Positions 28,053 through 38,484 are shown, numbered from the stretch's first letter. The stretch: 64,000 bases of DNA from Aurantimonas sp. 22II-16-19i (GCF_002088275.1 NZ_AQQS01000003.1:124001-188000); one strand, 5' to 3'. Program-made: numbers and translations. The notes: generated by a model from the letters alone, not told the origin.

Positions 28053-28076
28053 AATGCCGCCCCTGGGGGCGGCATT
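28053..28076 (-). terminator. Terminator after lon
   Basis: A near-perfect palindrome AATGCCGCCC / GGGCGGCATT with a four-base loop lies 26 bases past the lon stop on the minus strand and is followed by TTCC. The stem is strong but the T-run is short. Confidence 0.65.
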
Positions 28077-28101
28077 CCTTCACATAATCAGCGGAGTGAG
28101 G

Positions 28102-30525
28102 TCAGTGCGCAACAGCCGTCGCACCTTCATCCGCAGGGTCGGGCCCCTTCAGGGGCTCCTCGGTTTCCGACCATTCGACCCGGTGGAGCGGCTCGGTCAG
28201 CGCATGCTGCAGCACCTCTCCCATCCGGGAGACCGGGACGATCTCGAGCTGGTTCTTCACGTTGTCGGGGATGTCCGCCAGGTCCTTGGCGTTCTCCTCC
28301 GGGATCAGAACCTTCTTGATGCCGCCGCGAAGCGCCGCGAGCAGCTTCTCCTTGAGACCGCCGATCGGCAGAACGCGGCCGCGTAGCGTGATCTCGCCGG
28401 TCATGGCGATGTCGCGCCTGACGGGGATGCCCGTCATCACCGAGACGATGGCCGTGGCCATCGCGGTGCCGGCGGACGGACCGTCCTTGGGCGTCGCGCC
28501 TTCCGGCACGTGCACGTGGATGTCCCGCTTCTCGAACAGCGGCGGCTTGATCCCGTAGTCGAGGGCGCGCGAGCGGACATAGGAGGCCGCCGCGGAGATC
28601 GACTCCTTCATGACTTCCTTCAGGTTGCCCGTCACCGTCATCTTGCCCTTGCCGGGCATCATGACGCCTTCGATCGTCAGCAGTTCGCCGCCGACTTCCG
28701 TCCAGGCGAGACCGGTCACGACGCCGACCTGGTCGTCGAGCTCCGCCTCGCCGTAGCGATAGCGGGGCACGCCGAGATAGTCGCCGATGTTCGCGGCCGT
28801 CACCTCGACGGTCTTCGTCTCGCCCTTGAGGATCTTCGTCACCGCCTTGCGGGCGAGGGTCATCAACTCCCGCTCGTAATTTCGCACACCCGCCTCGCGG
28901 GTGTAGCGGCGCGCGATCTCCTGCAGGGCATCGGCCGAGACCGAGAACTCCCCATCCTTCAGGGCGTGGTCGCGGATCGCCTTGGGCAGAAGGTGCCGGC
29001 GGGCGATCTCGACCTTCTCGTCCTCGGTGTAGCCGGCGATCCGGATGATCTCCATCCGGTCCATCAGCGGCGCCGGGATGTTGAGCGTGTTCGCGGTCGT
29101 CACGAACATCGTCGCCGACAGGTCGTATTCCACCTCGAGATAGTGGTCCATGAAGGTCGAGTTCTGCTCCGGATCGAGCACCTCGAGCAGCGCCGAGGAC
29201 GGATCGCCCCGGAAGTCCTGGCCCATCTTGTCGATCTCGTCGAGCAGGAACAGCGGGTTCGCCTTCTTCGCCTTCTTCATCGACTGGACGACCTTGCCGG
29301 GCATCGAGCCGATATAGGTGCGACGGTGACCGCGGATCTCGGCCTCGTCCCGCACGCCGCCCAGCGCCATGCGGACATACTCGCGCCCGGTCGCCTTGGC
29401 GATCGATTTCGCGAGCGAGGTCTTGCCGACGCCCGGAGGGCCGACGAGGCACAGGATCGGGCCCTTCAGCTTGTTCTGCCGGCTCTGCACGGCGAGATAT
29501 TCGACGATCCGCTCCTTGACCTTGTCGAGGCCATAGTGGTCCGCGTCGAGGATCTCCTCGGCCTTCTTCAGGTCGATCTTGATCTTCGACTTGACGCCCC
29601 AGGGCAGCCCCAGCAGCCAGTCGAGATAGTTGCGCACCACCGTCGCCTCGGCGGACATCGGCGACATCTGCTTGAGCTTCTTGAACTCGGCATTGGCCTT
29701 TTCGCGGGCTTCCTTGGAGAGCTTCGTCTTCTTGATGCGCTCCTCGATCTCGGCCATCTCGTCGCGGCCGTCCTCGCCGTCGCCGAGCTCCTTCTGGATC
29801 GCCTTCATCTGCTCGTTGAGGTAGTACTCGCGCTGGGTCTTCTCCATCTGGCGCTTGACGCGCGAGCGGATGCGCTTCTCCACCTGCAGGACGGAAATCT
29901 CCGATTCCATGAAGCCGAGGGCCCGCTCGAGACGCTCGCGCACGGAGAACAGCGACAGCATCTCCTGCTTCTCGGGGATCTTGATCGCCAGATGCGAGGC
30001 CACCGTGTCGGCAAGCTTGGAATAGTCCTCGATCTGGCCGGCGGCGCCGACCACTTCGGGGGAGATCTTCTTGTTCAGCTTGACGTAGTTCTCGAACTCC
30101 GAGACGACCGAACGGGCCAGGGCCTCGACCTCGACCGGATCGTCCTCGCCGTCGCCGACGAGCTCGGCCTCCGCCTCGTGCCATTCGGTGCGACTGGTGA
30201 AGGACCGGATCTCGGCGCGCGAGACGCCTTCGACGAGAACCTTCACGGTTCCGTCGGGCAGCTTCAGGAGCTGCAGGACGTTCGCCACCGTGCCGACGGG
30301 ATAGATGCCGTCGGGGGCCGGATCGGCGTCACCGGCGTTCTTCTGGGTCGCAAGCAGGATCTGCTTGTCGGCGCCCATCACTTCCTCGAGCGCCTTGATG
30401 GATTTTTCGCGACCGACGAAGAGCGGCACGATCATGTGAGGAAACACAACAATGTCGCGAAGCGGCAGCACCGGGAACAGTGCCGGTTCGTCCGCCTCCG
30501 GGCGTTCTGGCGTATGGGACATCAT
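28102..30525 (-). CDS. lon: ATP-dependent protease La (Lon)
   Basis: This is a hexameric cytoplasmic AAA+ serine protease that degrades misfolded and regulatory proteins; in Caulobacter and relatives it removes CcrM, SciP and DnaA. The 807 residues hold the N-terminal substrate domain, the AAA+ module (Walker [13 protein letters not shown], Walker [11 protein letters not shown]) and the protease domain with the catalytic serine in [14 protein letters not shown]. The length is standard. Two ATGs are adjacent (30525 and 30522), with AAGGAAAA just before. It is divided from clpX by that gene's terminator. Confidence 0.98.
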   Translation of the reverse strand: MMSHTPERPEADEPALFPVLPLRDIVVFPHMIVPLFVGREKSIKALEEVMGADKQILLATQKNAGDADPAPDGIYPVGTVANVLQLLKLPDGTVKVLVEGVSRAEIRSFTSRTEWHEAEAELVGDGEDDPVEVEALARSVVSEFENYVKLNKKISPEVVGAAGQIEDYSKLADTVASHLAIKIPEKQEMLSLFSVRERLERALGFMESEISVLQVEKRIRSRVKRQMEKTQREYYLNEQMKAIQKELGDGEDGRDEMAEIEERIKKTKLSKEAREKANAEFKKLKQMSPMSAEATVVRNYLDWLLGLPWGVKSKIKIDLKKAEEILDADHYGLDKVKERIVEYLAVQSRQNKLKGPILCLVGPPGVGKTSLAKSIAKATGREYVRMALGGVRDEAEIRGHRRTYIGSMPGKVVQSMKKAKKANPLFLLDEIDKMGQDFRGDPSSALLEVLDPEQNSTFMDHYLEVEYDLSATMFVTTANTLNIPAPLMDRMEIIRIAGYTEDEKVEIARRHLLPKAIRDHALKDGEFSVSADALQEIARRYTREAGVRNYERELMTLARKAVTKILKGETKTVEVTAANIGDYLGVPRYRYGEAELDDQVGVVTGLAWTEVGGELLTIEGVMMPGKGKMTVTGNLKEVMKESISAAASYVRSRALDYGIKPPLFEKRDIHVHVPEGATPKDGPSAGTAMATAIVSVMTGIPVRRDIAMTGEITLRGRVLPIGGLKEKLLAALRGGIKKVLIPEENAKDLADIPDNVKNQLEIVPVSRMGEVLQHALTEPLHRVEWSETEEPLKGPDPADEGATAVAH

Positions 30526-30703
30526 TTTTCCTTTCTACGGCCGAAGCCGTTTGCGGCCCTCAGGCGCAAACCTTGACGCAAGCGCTTGCACGAGAGGCCA
30601 TTCGCCAAGACCAATCTGGCGTCGAAGGCCCTGAAATTCAAGCGCTCGCAACGCGCCTCGCCGTGCAGCGACAGATCCACGCAAGACAGATACATGACAG
30701 CAA

Positions 30704-30735
30704 AATGCCCGCTCCGGAGATCCGGAGCGGGCATT
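30704..30735 (-). terminator. Terminator after clpX
   Basis: A perfect 15-bp inverted repeat (30704-30718 and 30721-30735, core GCCCGCTCCGGA) with a two-base centre lies 27 bases beyond the clpX stop. On the minus strand it is followed by TTTGCTG. It is the strongest intrinsic terminator in the window. Confidence 0.85.
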
Positions 30736-30761
30736 GTCAGTCGCCGGGGCGGGACGATCCG

Positions 30762-32030
30762 TCACGCCGAGACGTTTTCCTTCTCGTCCGCCCGATCTGC
30801 GTAGATGTAGAGCGGCCGGGCACTGCCCTCGATCACCTCCTCGGAGATGACGACCTCCTGCACGCCCTCGAGGGTCGGCAGGTCGAACATCGTGTCCAGC
30901 AGCATGGACTCCATGATGGAGCGCAGGCCACGGGCGCCGGTCTTGCGCTCGATCGCCTTGCGGGCGATCGCCTTCAGCGCGTCCTCGTGGAACGTCAGGT
31001 CGACGTTCTCCATCTCGAACAGCCGCTGGTACTGCTTGACCAGCGCATTCTTCGGCTGCTCCAGGATCTGCACCAGGGCGATCTCGTCGAGATCCTCCAG
31101 CGTCGCCAGGACCGGCAGGCGGCCGACGAATTCCGGGATGAGGCCGAACTTCAGGAGATCCTCCGGCTCGACGAGGCGGAACACCTCGCCGGACCGACGA
31201 TCCTCGGGCGAGGAGACGTTGGCGGCAAAGCCGATCGAGGTCTTGCGGCCACGGTCGGAGATGATCTTGTCGAGGCCGGCGAAAGCGCCGCCGCAGATGA
31301 ACAGGATGTTCGCCGTGTCCACCTGCAGGAATTCCTGCTGCGGGTGCTTGCGACCCCCCTGCGGCGGCACGGAGGCGACGGTGCCTTCCATGATCTTCAG
31401 GAGCGCCTGCTGCACGCCCTCGCCCGACACGTCGCGGGTGATCGAGGGATTGTCGGACTTGCGCGAGATCTTGTCGATCTCGTCGATGTAGACGATGCCG
31501 CGCTGGGCCCGCTCGACGTTGTAGTCGGCCGACTGCAGGAGCTTCAGGATGATGTTCTCCACGTCCTCGCCGACATAGCCCGCCTCGGTCAGCGTCGTCG
31601 CGTCGGCCATGGTGAACGGCACGTCGAGGATGCGGGCGAGCGTCTGGGCGAGCAGCGTCTTGCCGCAGCCGGTCGGGCCGATCAGGAGGATGTTCGACTT
31701 CGCCAGCTCGACGTCGTTGTTCTTCGCCGCGTGGGCCAGCCGCTTGTAGTGGTTGTGCACCGCGACCGACAGGACCTTCTTCGCGTAGGACTGGCCGATG
31801 ACGTAGTCGTCCAGGACCGCGATGATCTCCTGCGGGGTCGGCACGCCCTCGCGGGACTTCACCATCGAGGATTTGTTCTCCTCGCGGATGATGTCCATGC
31901 AGAGTTCGACACACTCGTCGCAAATGAAGACCGTCGGCCCGGCGATCAGCTTACGGACTTCGTGCTGGCTCTTTCCGCAGAAAGAGCAATAGAGCGTGTT
32001 CTTCGAATCGCCGCCGCTCGTTTTGCTCAT
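30762..32030 (-). CDS. clpX: ClpX ATPase subunit of ClpXP protease
   Basis: This is an unfoldase that feeds substrates to ClpP; in alphaproteobacteria it drives cell-cycle-dependent CtrA proteolysis. The 422 residues have an N-terminal zinc-binding domain with Cys15, Cys18, Cys37 and Cys40, Walker A GPTGCGKT, Walker B YIDEIDKI and the pore loop. GGAAGGAAAG lies upstream of the ATG. It lies 246 bases downstream of clpP on the same strand. Confidence 0.98.
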   Translation of the reverse strand: MSKTSGGDSKNTLYCSFCGKSQHEVRKLIAGPTVFICDECVELCMDIIREENKSSMVKSREGVPTPQEIIAVLDDYVIGQSYAKKVLSVAVHNHYKRLAHAAKNNDVELAKSNILLIGPTGCGKTLLAQTLARILDVPFTMADATTLTEAGYVGEDVENIILKLLQSADYNVERAQRGIVYIDEIDKISRKSDNPSITRDVSGEGVQQALLKIMEGTVASVPPQGGRKHPQQEFLQVDTANILFICGGAFAGLDKIISDRGRKTSIGFAANVSSPEDRRSGEVFRLVEPEDLLKFGLIPEFVGRLPVLATLEDLDEIALVQILEQPKNALVKQYQRLFEMENVDLTFHEDALKAIARKAIERKTGARGLRSIMESMLLDTMFDLPTLEGVQEVVISEEVIEGSARPLYIYADRADEKENVSA

Positions 32031-32276
32031 GCGTCTTTCCTTCCAATCGGGTATACGGCACCCGCTAGCGTCTCATCTGCGCACCCGCGCCCGGCAGAGC
32101 CGGAACGCCACCCGCGGCGGGAACGCCGATTCCCCCCGGATCTCACACTCGGATCTCACACAGCAACCCACATACTACGGCATAGCGCCAATTGCTTATG
32201 TGGCCCTTAACGGGCAATCCCACTATTATCGGCGTCCAACTGTGGCCGGCAAGTGACGAACCCGAAGGAATCGGCC

Positions 32277-32909
32277 TTATTTGGCCAATTCCTTCTCGAG
32301 CGCGTCGCGAGACGAATAGACTTTGTCGATCAGGCCGAAGGCCTGGGCTTCGCCGGCAGTCATGAAATGGTCGCGATCGAGGGTCCGGTCAATGGTCTCG
32401 TAGTCCTGACCGGTGTGTTCGACATAGATCTCGTTCAGCCGGCGCTTCAGCTTGATGATGTCCTGGGCGTGGCGCTCGATGTCCGAGGCCTGGCCCGAGA
32501 AGCCGCCCGAGGGCTGGTGCACCATGATGCGGGCGTTCGGCGTCGCGAACCGCATGTCCTTGTGGCCGGCGCACAGGAGCAGCGAGCCCATCGAGGCCGC
32601 CTGGCCGATGCACAGGGTCGACACCGCCGGCTTGATGAACTGCATGGTGTCGTAGATCGCCATGCCGGAGGTCACGATGCCGCCCGGCGAGTTGATGTAG
32701 AGGGCGATTTCCTTCTTGGGGTTCTCGGCCTCGAGAAACAGCAGCTGGGCGCAGACCAGCGTCGCCATCGAATCCTCGATCGGACCGGTGATGAAGATCA
32801 CCCGCTCCTTGAGGAGGCGCGAAAAGATGTCATAGGCGCGCTCGCCGCGGTTGGTCTGTTCGACCACCATCGGAACGAGGTTCATCGCGGTCGTCATCGG
32901 GTGATTCAT
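32277..32909 (-). CDS. clpP: ClpP protease subunit
   Basis: This 210-residue serine protease has the catalytic triad: Ser106 in GQAASMGS, His131 in IMVHQPSGG, and Asp near residue 180. It forms a two-ring barrel that works with ClpX and ClpA. The N-terminal [18 protein letters not shown] is the usual propeptide plus start. The ribosome-binding site is weak. The gap to clpX contains a short direct repeat of CGGATCTCACA but no clear terminator, so read-through into clpX is possible. Confidence 0.98.
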   Translation of the reverse strand: MNHPMTTAMNLVPMVVEQTNRGERAYDIFSRLLKERVIFITGPIEDSMATLVCAQLLFLEAENPKKEIALYINSPGGIVTSGMAIYDTMQFIKPAVSTLCIGQAASMGSLLLCAGHKDMRFATPNARIMVHQPSGGFSGQASDIERHAQDIIKLKRRLNEIYVEHTGQDYETIDRTLDRDHFMTAGEAQAFGLIDKVYSSRDALEKELAK

Positions 32910-33210
32910 GTTCTTGTCTCAAAGGTCACGAATGAAGGAATGGACGGGCCGGCCATCGCAGAGAATCAGCGACGCCAGCGTTCGTCCTAGATAGGGCGTT
33001 GCGCCGGGGCTCCGCAACCCGTCCGAGGATTGCGGCGGCCGCTGCGTCGTTTCTGAGTAAATACGAAGGCTGCCGACCGATCGCCGCCGGGCGGCTGGCG
33101 CTGCGAGGCCCATGCCCCTTCGATCGGGGTCGGAACGGTTAACGGTCGCCGGCTCGGCGGGCCGGGGCGGGACGCTCGAGCGCCCCTCCCCTTCGGTCTG
33201 GGCGGCGCGG
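32910..33210. other. Gene-free stretch upstream of clpP
   Basis: This stretch of 301 bases has no gene. A heat-shock (RpoH) promoter is expected for clpP, but I could not find a convincing CTTG-N17-CCAT-like pair on the minus strand. Confidence 0.5.
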
Positions 33211-35625
33211 TTACCCGCGTCCCCCGCCGGCGCTGTCGATGTCGGTCGCATCCGGCGGGATCGGCTTGCCGTCGGCCTCGCTGGTGCCGTGCTGGGTCAT
33301 GTCCCGGTCCTTGGCCGGGCTCTGAGGCTCCGCCGGCTCGGCCTCGACGATCTTCGGCTTCGGCGATGGCTCGTTGCGCAGCCGGATCGGCGGCGCCTTG
33401 CCGCCCCGGTCCTCGCCGAACCAGACCGTCATGTGCGGGAACGGGATCTCGATGCCGCGCTCGTCTGACATCCGCTTCACGATCTCGCGATAGGCGCGGC
33501 CGACGCCCCACTGGGTCCCTGGCTTGGTCATCACCCGCCCGCGCACCACCACGGCCGAATCGGCGAGCTCGTTGACACCCCACATGTCGAAGCCGGAGAT
33601 CAGGTTCTCGCCGACATTGGTCGTCTTCAGCTCCTCGAAGGCGTCGATCATCATCGCCTTCACGTCCTCGACGTTCTCGCGGTAGGCGACGCCGACATCG
33701 GCGACGTAATAGGCGAAGTCCTTGGAGAAGTTCGCCACCTGGTCCACCGAGGAGAACGGAATCAGGTACCAGGTGCCGTCGACGGTGCGCAGGCCGACCG
33801 AGCGCACGGTCAGCTGCTCGACGACGCCGGAGACGCCGTTCAGCTCCACCACGTCACCCTCGTTCATGGCATTCTGGATCTGGATGAAGGCGCCGGTGAT
33901 GATGTCCTGCACGAACTTCTGGGCGCCGAAACCGATGGCGAGGCCGACCACACCGGCACCGGCGAGGAGCGGCGCGATGTCGATTCCGATCTGCGAGAGC
34001 ACCAGCATCGAGATGACGACGACGAGAGTGATCGTGAAGGCGTTGCGGAACAGCGACAGCAGCGTGCGCTCGCGGGCCGTCGGCACGCTGCCGTAGTTCG
34101 GGTTGAGCCGGTATTCGATCCAGGACGAGACGCCGAGATAGATGGCGACCGCGATCACGACGATCAGCAGCGCGCCGATCAGGCTGGCCGCATAGCGCTG
34201 GCCGATCGCCGAGGCGAACCAGCTGCTAAAGTCCGACAGGGCCCAGGCGTCCATGATGTAGGTGACGACCACGAAGACGACGACGAAGCTCAGCACCGTC
34301 AGGAGCTTTGGCACGAAGCCGTTGAGCCGCCGCTCCAGGAGCGGCAGGCGGTATTTCAGCTCCTGCGGCACCTTCACGCCATGGGCGATCATCCGCGCCA
34401 GGACCGAGAAGACGAGGCCGCCCAGCGCCATCGCGGCGACCGACTTGCCCGTCGCCGTGGCGACGAAGGTCAGCCCATCATCCGGGCTCTGCAGCCAGAC
34501 GACGAACAGCGCGATGGCCGCCATGATCGCCAGCACCCACCAGATCTGGCCGATGACCGCATGGACGAAGGCCCTGAAGCCGGTGTCGCCCTGCTCGCGG
34601 GCGCGCTTCAGCCGCTCGCGCACGACGCCGCGATTCTTGAGGATCAGCCCGATGGCGAGGCACAGCGAGCCGAAGGCGACGATGAACTCGGTCGCCGCGG
34701 CGGCCGCCTGGGTCGAGGCCCACTGGACGATCGGCGCCACGAAGAGGAACGTGTAGCCGAGGATCGAGATCAGCCGCGACAGCCAGAAATACCAGTAGCT
34801 CGCCTGCCGGTTGGAGAAGGGCGTCAGGCGCAGGGAGGGATAGTTCGGGGCGACGAAGGCCGACAGCCCGACCTTGATCATCTCGATCAAAAGGAAGGCG
34901 TTGAGGAAAAGCGCCTGGCTGAACACCGGCCGGGTGCCGCTGTAGAGCGTCGCCACCAGGTAGCCGCAGGCCCAGCTGGCCACCACGACGAAGGCCTCGA
35001 TGGCCCCCGAGGCGGTCAGATAGCCGAGCTTGCCCAGCGGGCCGGCATGTTCGGCCCGGTCCGACAGCCGCCGGAAGATGCCACGCTCGGCATAGCGGGC
35101 ACCGAACAGGATCGCGAAGACCACGACGGCGACGAGGGCCACCGGCAGGATCGCCTGGAGGATGTTCGGCAGGTCGATCGACCCGGCGCCGGACAGCATG
35201 TCGAGCGACAGATCGACATATTGCGGCACCTGCTGGACCGTCTCGGCGATCGCGCCGATGAACATGCGGGTGTATTCCGCGACGCGGCCGGGCAGCGAGC
35301 GGACGATCTCGCCCGGCTCGTCGGCATTTCCGGCGGTGGCCCCTGCGCCATCCGCGGAGGGAGCCTTGTAGGCCGCCGCCTTCAGCGATTCGACGAGCTT
35401 CTTGCGGGTCGCGTCGTTCTCGAGGATCCTGATCAGCTCGTCCATCGACGGCTCTGCCGCATTGGCATTCGCCTGGCCTTCGGCAGCCGTTTCCGATCCG
35501 CCGGTCAGCCCCGGGATGCTCTGCGCCATGGCGGTTTGCGGCATCGCCGCCAGCAGGATGACGAAAGCGGCGAGACCGCCCGTCAGAAAGCGGGCGAGAT
35601 GCGAACGCAGGCAACGAAACGTCAT
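33211..35625 (-). CDS. MscS-family mechanosensitive ion channel, large form
   Basis: This is an 804-residue inner-membrane channel that releases solutes on osmotic downshock. A signal peptide (residues about 1-35, ending TAMA-Q) leads into an acidic periplasmic region and about ten membrane segments. The conserved MscS pore and beta domain then follow: PLLAGAGVVGLAIGFGAQKFVQD and NEGDVVELNGVSGVVEQLTVRSV. The size matches YbiO/MscK-like members rather than small MscS. The C-terminus is proline/glutamate-rich. The ATG at 35625 is chosen because the signal peptide follows it directly; no strong ribosome-binding site is seen, and an upstream ATG at 35754 is less likely. Confidence 0.9.
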   Translation of the reverse strand: MTFRCLRSHLARFLTGGLAAFVILLAAMPQTAMAQSIPGLTGGSETAAEGQANANAAEPSMDELIRILENDATRKKLVESLKAAAYKAPSADGAGATAGNADEPGEIVRSLPGRVAEYTRMFIGAIAETVQQVPQYVDLSLDMLSGAGSIDLPNILQAILPVALVAVVVFAILFGARYAERGIFRRLSDRAEHAGPLGKLGYLTASGAIEAFVVVASWACGYLVATLYSGTRPVFSQALFLNAFLLIEMIKVGLSAFVAPNYPSLRLTPFSNRQASYWYFWLSRLISILGYTFLFVAPIVQWASTQAAAAATEFIVAFGSLCLAIGLILKNRGVVRERLKRAREQGDTGFRAFVHAVIGQIWWVLAIMAAIALFVVWLQSPDDGLTFVATATGKSVAAMALGGLVFSVLARMIAHGVKVPQELKYRLPLLERRLNGFVPKLLTVLSFVVVFVVVTYIMDAWALSDFSSWFASAIGQRYAASLIGALLIVVIAVAIYLGVSSWIEYRLNPNYGSVPTARERTLLSLFRNAFTITLVVVISMLVLSQIGIDIAPLLAGAGVVGLAIGFGAQKFVQDIITGAFIQIQNAMNEGDVVELNGVSGVVEQLTVRSVGLRTVDGTWYLIPFSSVDQVANFSKDFAYYVADVGVAYRENVEDVKAMMIDAFEELKTTNVGENLISGFDMWGVNELADSAVVVRGRVMTKPGTQWGVGRAYREIVKRMSDERGIEIPFPHMTVWFGEDRGGKAPPIRLRNEPSPKPKIVEAEPAEPQSPAKDRDMTQHGTSEADGKPIPPDATDIDSAGGGRG

Positions 35626-35754
35626 GGCGGGGAAGGATCTCTCGTCGATGTCCGGTCGGACGGCGTTGCGTCGGCCGGAGCGCCGGGTTCGCCGGAAAGT
35701 GGGGTGGATGCAGCCGCCTATCGCCGATCGCTTTGACCAGAGTGCGGCAGGCAA

Positions 35755-35783
35755 AGAAAAAGGGCCGGTGGTGGCCGGCCCTT
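35755..35783 (-). terminator. Terminator after tig
   Basis: The stem AAGGGCCGG / CCGGCCCTT with a six-base loop, followed on the minus strand by a run of T (complement of 35755-35761), lies 43 bases past the tig stop. It ends the tig transcript before the mscS gene. Confidence 0.85.
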
Positions 35784-35826
35784 CTCGTCATTCCGTGAAA
35801 TTGGCCCAAGAGCGGGGCCGACGGTC

Positions 35827-37185
35827 TCAGGCGGCGGTCGTCTCGTCCGCCTCGTCCTCGGCCATCAGCTCTTCCTTGGTCACCGTCTTGTCGGTGACGT
35901 CGACCTGGGCGAGCAGATGGTCGACGACCTTCTCCTCGTAGAGCGGCGCGCGGATGCTCTGGATCGCCTCGGGATTCTCCTGGAACATCTTGAGGATTTC
36001 CTGCTCCTGGCCCGGGAAGCGGCGCATCTGCTCGAACAGGGCGCGCTGCAGCTCCTCCTCGCCGACCTGGACACCGGCCTTCTCGCCGATCTCCGACAGG
36101 ACGAGGCCGAGACGGACGCGGCGCTCGGCCAGGCGCCGATACTCGGCGCGGGCCTTCTCCTCGGTCGTGTCCTCGTCCTCGAAGCTCTTGCCGCTCTCGG
36201 TCAGCTCGCGCTGCACCTGGTTCCAGATGTTGTCGAACTCGGCCAGGACCAGCTTCTCCGGCAGGTCGAAGTCGTAGTCCTTGTCGAGCGCGTCGAGGAG
36301 CTGGCGCTTGACCTTCTGGCGCGTCGCCATGCCGTACTGGCTCTGGATCTGATCGCGGACGATCTCCTTGAGCTTGTCGAGGGATTCGAGGCCGAGCTTC
36401 TTGGCCATCTCGTCGTCGATCGCCGTCTCGGTCGGGCTCTGCACCTGCTTGACGGTGACGTCGAAGGTGGCGAGCTTGCCGGCGAGATGGGCGGCGCCGT
36501 AATCTTCCGGGAAGGTGACCTCGACGAGCTTCTCGCCGCCCTTCACGGCGCCGATCAGCTGGTCCTCGAAGCCGGGGATGAAGCGGTTCGAGCCGATGAC
36601 CAGATCGGCGTCCTCGGCCGCGCCGCCCTCGAAGGGCTCGCCGTCGATCTTGCCGACGAAGTCGATGGTGACCTTGTCGCCCGTCTCGGCGGCGCCGTCC
36701 TTTTCCTCATAGGTGCGGGCGTTCTCGGCGAGCCGCTCGACCTGCTCGTCGACTTCCGCGTCCGACACCTCGACGATCGGCCGCTCGATCTTGATGCCGC
36801 TCGTCTCCTTGACGTCGAACTGCGGCAGCGTCTCGTAGGACAGCGTGAACTTGAAGTCGCTCTGGCCGTTCAGGACCTTCTCGGCCTCGCCCTCGTCCTC
36901 GCTCATGGCGATCTCGGGACGCATGGCGGCGCGTTCCTTGCGCTCGGCCATCACCGAACCCGGCGTCTCGTTCAGGATCTCGTTGACGATCTCGGCCATC
37001 AGCGACTTGCCGTACATCTTGCGCAGATGGGCGACAGGCACCTTGCCGGGACGGAAACCCTTCAGCTGCACCTTGTCCTTCGCCTCGAAAAGGCGGGTCT
37101 GAAGGCGCGCCTCAAGGTCCGAGGCGGGCACGACAATCTCGATCTCGCGCTTGAGGCCCTCGGCCTTGGTTTCCGTAACCTGCAT
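35827..37185 (-). CDS. tig: Trigger factor
   Basis: This ribosome-bound chaperone and peptidyl-prolyl isomerase has 452 residues: an N-terminal ribosome-binding domain with GFRPGKVP (about residues 44-51), an FKBP-like middle ([18 protein letters not shown]) and a helical C-terminal arm ending in an acidic tail ([10 protein letters not shown]). It is the first gene after the tRNA-Leu and fits the usual tig-clpP-clpX-lon neighbourhood, here with an MscS gene inserted between tig and clpP. Confidence 0.97.
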   Translation of the reverse strand: MQVTETKAEGLKREIEIVVPASDLEARLQTRLFEAKDKVQLKGFRPGKVPVAHLRKMYGKSLMAEIVNEILNETPGSVMAERKERAAMRPEIAMSEDEGEAEKVLNGQSDFKFTLSYETLPQFDVKETSGIKIERPIVEVSDAEVDEQVERLAENARTYEEKDGAAETGDKVTIDFVGKIDGEPFEGGAAEDADLVIGSNRFIPGFEDQLIGAVKGGEKLVEVTFPEDYGAAHLAGKLATFDVTVKQVQSPTETAIDDEMAKKLGLESLDKLKEIVRDQIQSQYGMATRQKVKRQLLDALDKDYDFDLPEKLVLAEFDNIWNQVQRELTESGKSFEDEDTTEEKARAEYRRLAERRVRLGLVLSEIGEKAGVQVGEEELQRALFEQMRRFPGQEQEILKMFQENPEAIQSIRAPLYEEKVVDHLLAQVDVTDKTVTKEELMAEDEADETTAA

Positions 37186-37285
37186 ACTTTAATACCTTCT
37201 CGATCCTGTTTGCTGCGCGGGCCGGCGACGATCCGGAGGCCTGGCCGTGCGCACTCTCGTTGAATTCGGCCGTTGAATTCGGCAG

Positions 37286-37370
37286 TGGTGCGGGTGGAGG
37301 GACTTGAACCCCCAAGCCTCTCGGCGCTTGGACCTAAACCAAGTGCGTCTGCCAATTCCGCCACACCCGC
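37286..37370 (-). tRNA. tRNA-Leu (anticodon UAG)
   Basis: Read on the minus strand, the 85-nt sequence has a 7-bp acceptor stem GCGGGTG / CACCCGC, discriminator A and an encoded CCA (37286-37288). There is an anticodon stem CTTGG / CCAAG around loop TTTAGGT, giving anticodon TAG, a long type-II variable arm and the T-loop GGTTCAAGTCC. These identify a leucine tRNA reading CUN codons. It stands directly upstream of tig. Confidence 0.97.
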
Positions 37371-37776
37371 GAGGCGCATCGGCCACGGACGTTTGCGAAG
37401 CGCGCGCCTCTATATCACCGCGAATCCGACCATGAAAGGGCAAAACCGAGGGTTTGGGAAGGGGCTTGCCGGCGCGACCGGGCGCCCGCGCCTCGGCCGG
37501 CCCCGCAATTTTCTCCGCATCTGGCCCCGCGAATTCCGCACACTAGTTGATCAATGGCCAGGTCAGGCCTGCGCAAGGAAGCGGCATTTCGCAGACAAGG
37601 CCCTGTCTTTGCTGACGAATTGTTAACTCATGTTGCGTTGCACAATTCGCATTGCTGCCATGCAGACGAGCCGCTAGCACGCAATGCCCGCCGGACTTAC
37701 TTTGCAATCAACACGACGGACGAAGCGACGCGCTTCTCCGACGAATTCGAAATGACGATTGAAAGGAGGTTCTGAA
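37371..37776. promoter_or_regulatory. Leader region of the DUF1127-sRNA locus with an inverted repeat
   Basis: This 406-bp gene-free stretch becomes AT-richer from about 37600. An 8-bp inverted repeat CGAATTGT (37616-37623) / ACAATTCG (37642-37649), 18 bases apart, surrounds TAACTCATGTTGCGTTGC. It lies 128 bases before the DUF1127 start and could be an operator or a promoter-proximal hairpin. I could not match a definite sigma-factor consensus. Confidence 0.4.
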
Positions 37777-37920
37777 ATGAACCTTGTCCGTTCCTACCAG
37801 TCCTGGCGCCGCTACCGCGAGACCGTCAACGAGCTGAACCGCCTGTCCCAGCGCGAGCTCGCCGATCTGGGCATCGCCCGCACCGACATCCCCTCGGTCG
37901 CCCGTCGCACGGTCGTCTGA
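37777..37920 (+). CDS. DUF1127 domain protein (CcaF1-like small RNA-binding candidate)
   Basis: This is a 47-residue, arginine-rich protein. RSYQSWRRYRETVNELNRL leads into the diagnostic LSQRELADLGIARTDIPSVAR motif of DUF1127. AAAGGAGG lies 7 bases before the ATG, an unusually complete Shine-Dalgarno sequence. In Rhodobacter sphaeroides the DUF1127 protein CcaF1 is encoded just upstream of the CcsR sRNAs and acts on RNA maturation; here the gene ends 16 bases before six CcsR-like units. Co-transcription and a role in processing those RNAs are inferred from that layout. The protein is shorter than CcaF1, but this length is normal for rhizobial members. Confidence 0.9.
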   Translation: MNLVRSYQSWRRYRETVNELNRLSQRELADLGIARTDIPSVARRTVV

Positions 37921-37936
37921 GGACATAAGTTTCACG

Positions 37937-38046
37937 GTTTCGCCGGAGCCCACCTCCTCCCGGGCAAAGGCGAAAGACGGTCTGCCGATCTCCTCCCGAT
38001 AGGGCAGACCACTCCCATGTCGCCCGCCGGTCCTCCCCCGGCGGGC
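37937..38046 (+). ncRNA. Cuckoo/CcsR-like sRNA, unit 1
   Basis: Hairpin 1 (37938-37975) pairs TTTCGCC with GGCGAAA and GCCC with GGGC around the loop ACCTCCTCCC (37952-37961). Hairpin 2 (37979-38010) pairs GGTCTGCC with GGCAGACC around TCCTCCC (37991-37997). Hairpin 3 (38022-38046) is a perfect 9-bp stem GCCCGCCGG / CCGGCGGGC with loop TCCTCCC and may also terminate or define the 3' end. Exposed CCUCC is complementary to the Shine-Dalgarno core, the defining trait of cuckoo RNAs. The exact 5' and 3' ends are not known. Confidence 0.75.
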
Positions 38047-38073
38047 GCATTCGGGAGCCAGAAGAGTTTTAGA

Positions 38074-38183
38074 GTTTCGCCAAAGCCCACCTCCTCCCGG
38101 GCAAAGGCGAAAGATGGTCTGCCTATCTCCTCCCGATAGGGCAGACCACTCCCATGTCGCCCGCCGGTCCTCCCCCGGCGGGC
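38074..38183 (+). ncRNA. Cuckoo/CcsR-like sRNA, unit 2
   Basis: This unit has the same three hairpins. The internal GGA of hairpin 1 is AAA here, opposite AAA, leaving the paired arms untouched. Hairpin 2 extends its pairing: GGTCTGCCTATC against GATAGGGCAGACC with one bulged G. All three CCTCC-type loops are intact. The 3' linker is GCATTCGGGGGAAAGAAAAG. Confidence 0.75.
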
Positions 38184-38210
38184 GCATTCGGGGGAAAGAA
38201 AAGTTTCAGA

Positions 38211-38320
38211 GTTTCGCCGGAGCCCACCTCCTCCCGGGCCGAGGCGGAAGACGGTCTGCCGATCTCCTCCCGATAGGGCAGACCACTCCCATGTCGCCCG
38301 CCGGTCCTCCCCCGGCGGGC
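38211..38320 (+). ncRNA. Cuckoo/CcsR-like sRNA, unit 3
   Basis: In hairpin 1 the 3' arm is GGCGGAA instead of GGCGAAA, which keeps pairing through a U-G wobble, and the spacer is CGA. Hairpins 2 and 3 match unit 1. The loops ACCTCCTCCC, TCCTCCC and TCCTCCC are intact. Confidence 0.75.
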
Positions 38321-38347
38321 GCATTCGGGAACCAGAAGAGTTTTAGA

Positions 38348-38458
38348 GTTTCGCCGGAGCCCACCTCCTCCCGGGCAAAGGTGAAAGACGGTCTGCCGAC
38401 CTCCTCCCAATAAAGGCAGACCACTCCTATGTCGCCCGCCGGTCCTCCCCCGGCGGGC
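38348..38458 (+). ncRNA. Cuckoo/CcsR-like sRNA, unit 4 (divergent hairpin 2)
   Basis: The hairpin 1 arm GGTGAAA pairs with TTTCGCC through a G-U wobble. Hairpin 2 keeps the outer GGTCTGCC / GGCAGACC stem, but the inner part reads GACCTCCTCCCAATAAA, so the inner pairs are lost and the loop is larger. Hairpin 3 is unchanged. It is the most changed internal copy. Confidence 0.72.
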
Positions 38459-38484
38459 GCATTCGGGAACCAGAGAGTTTTAGA

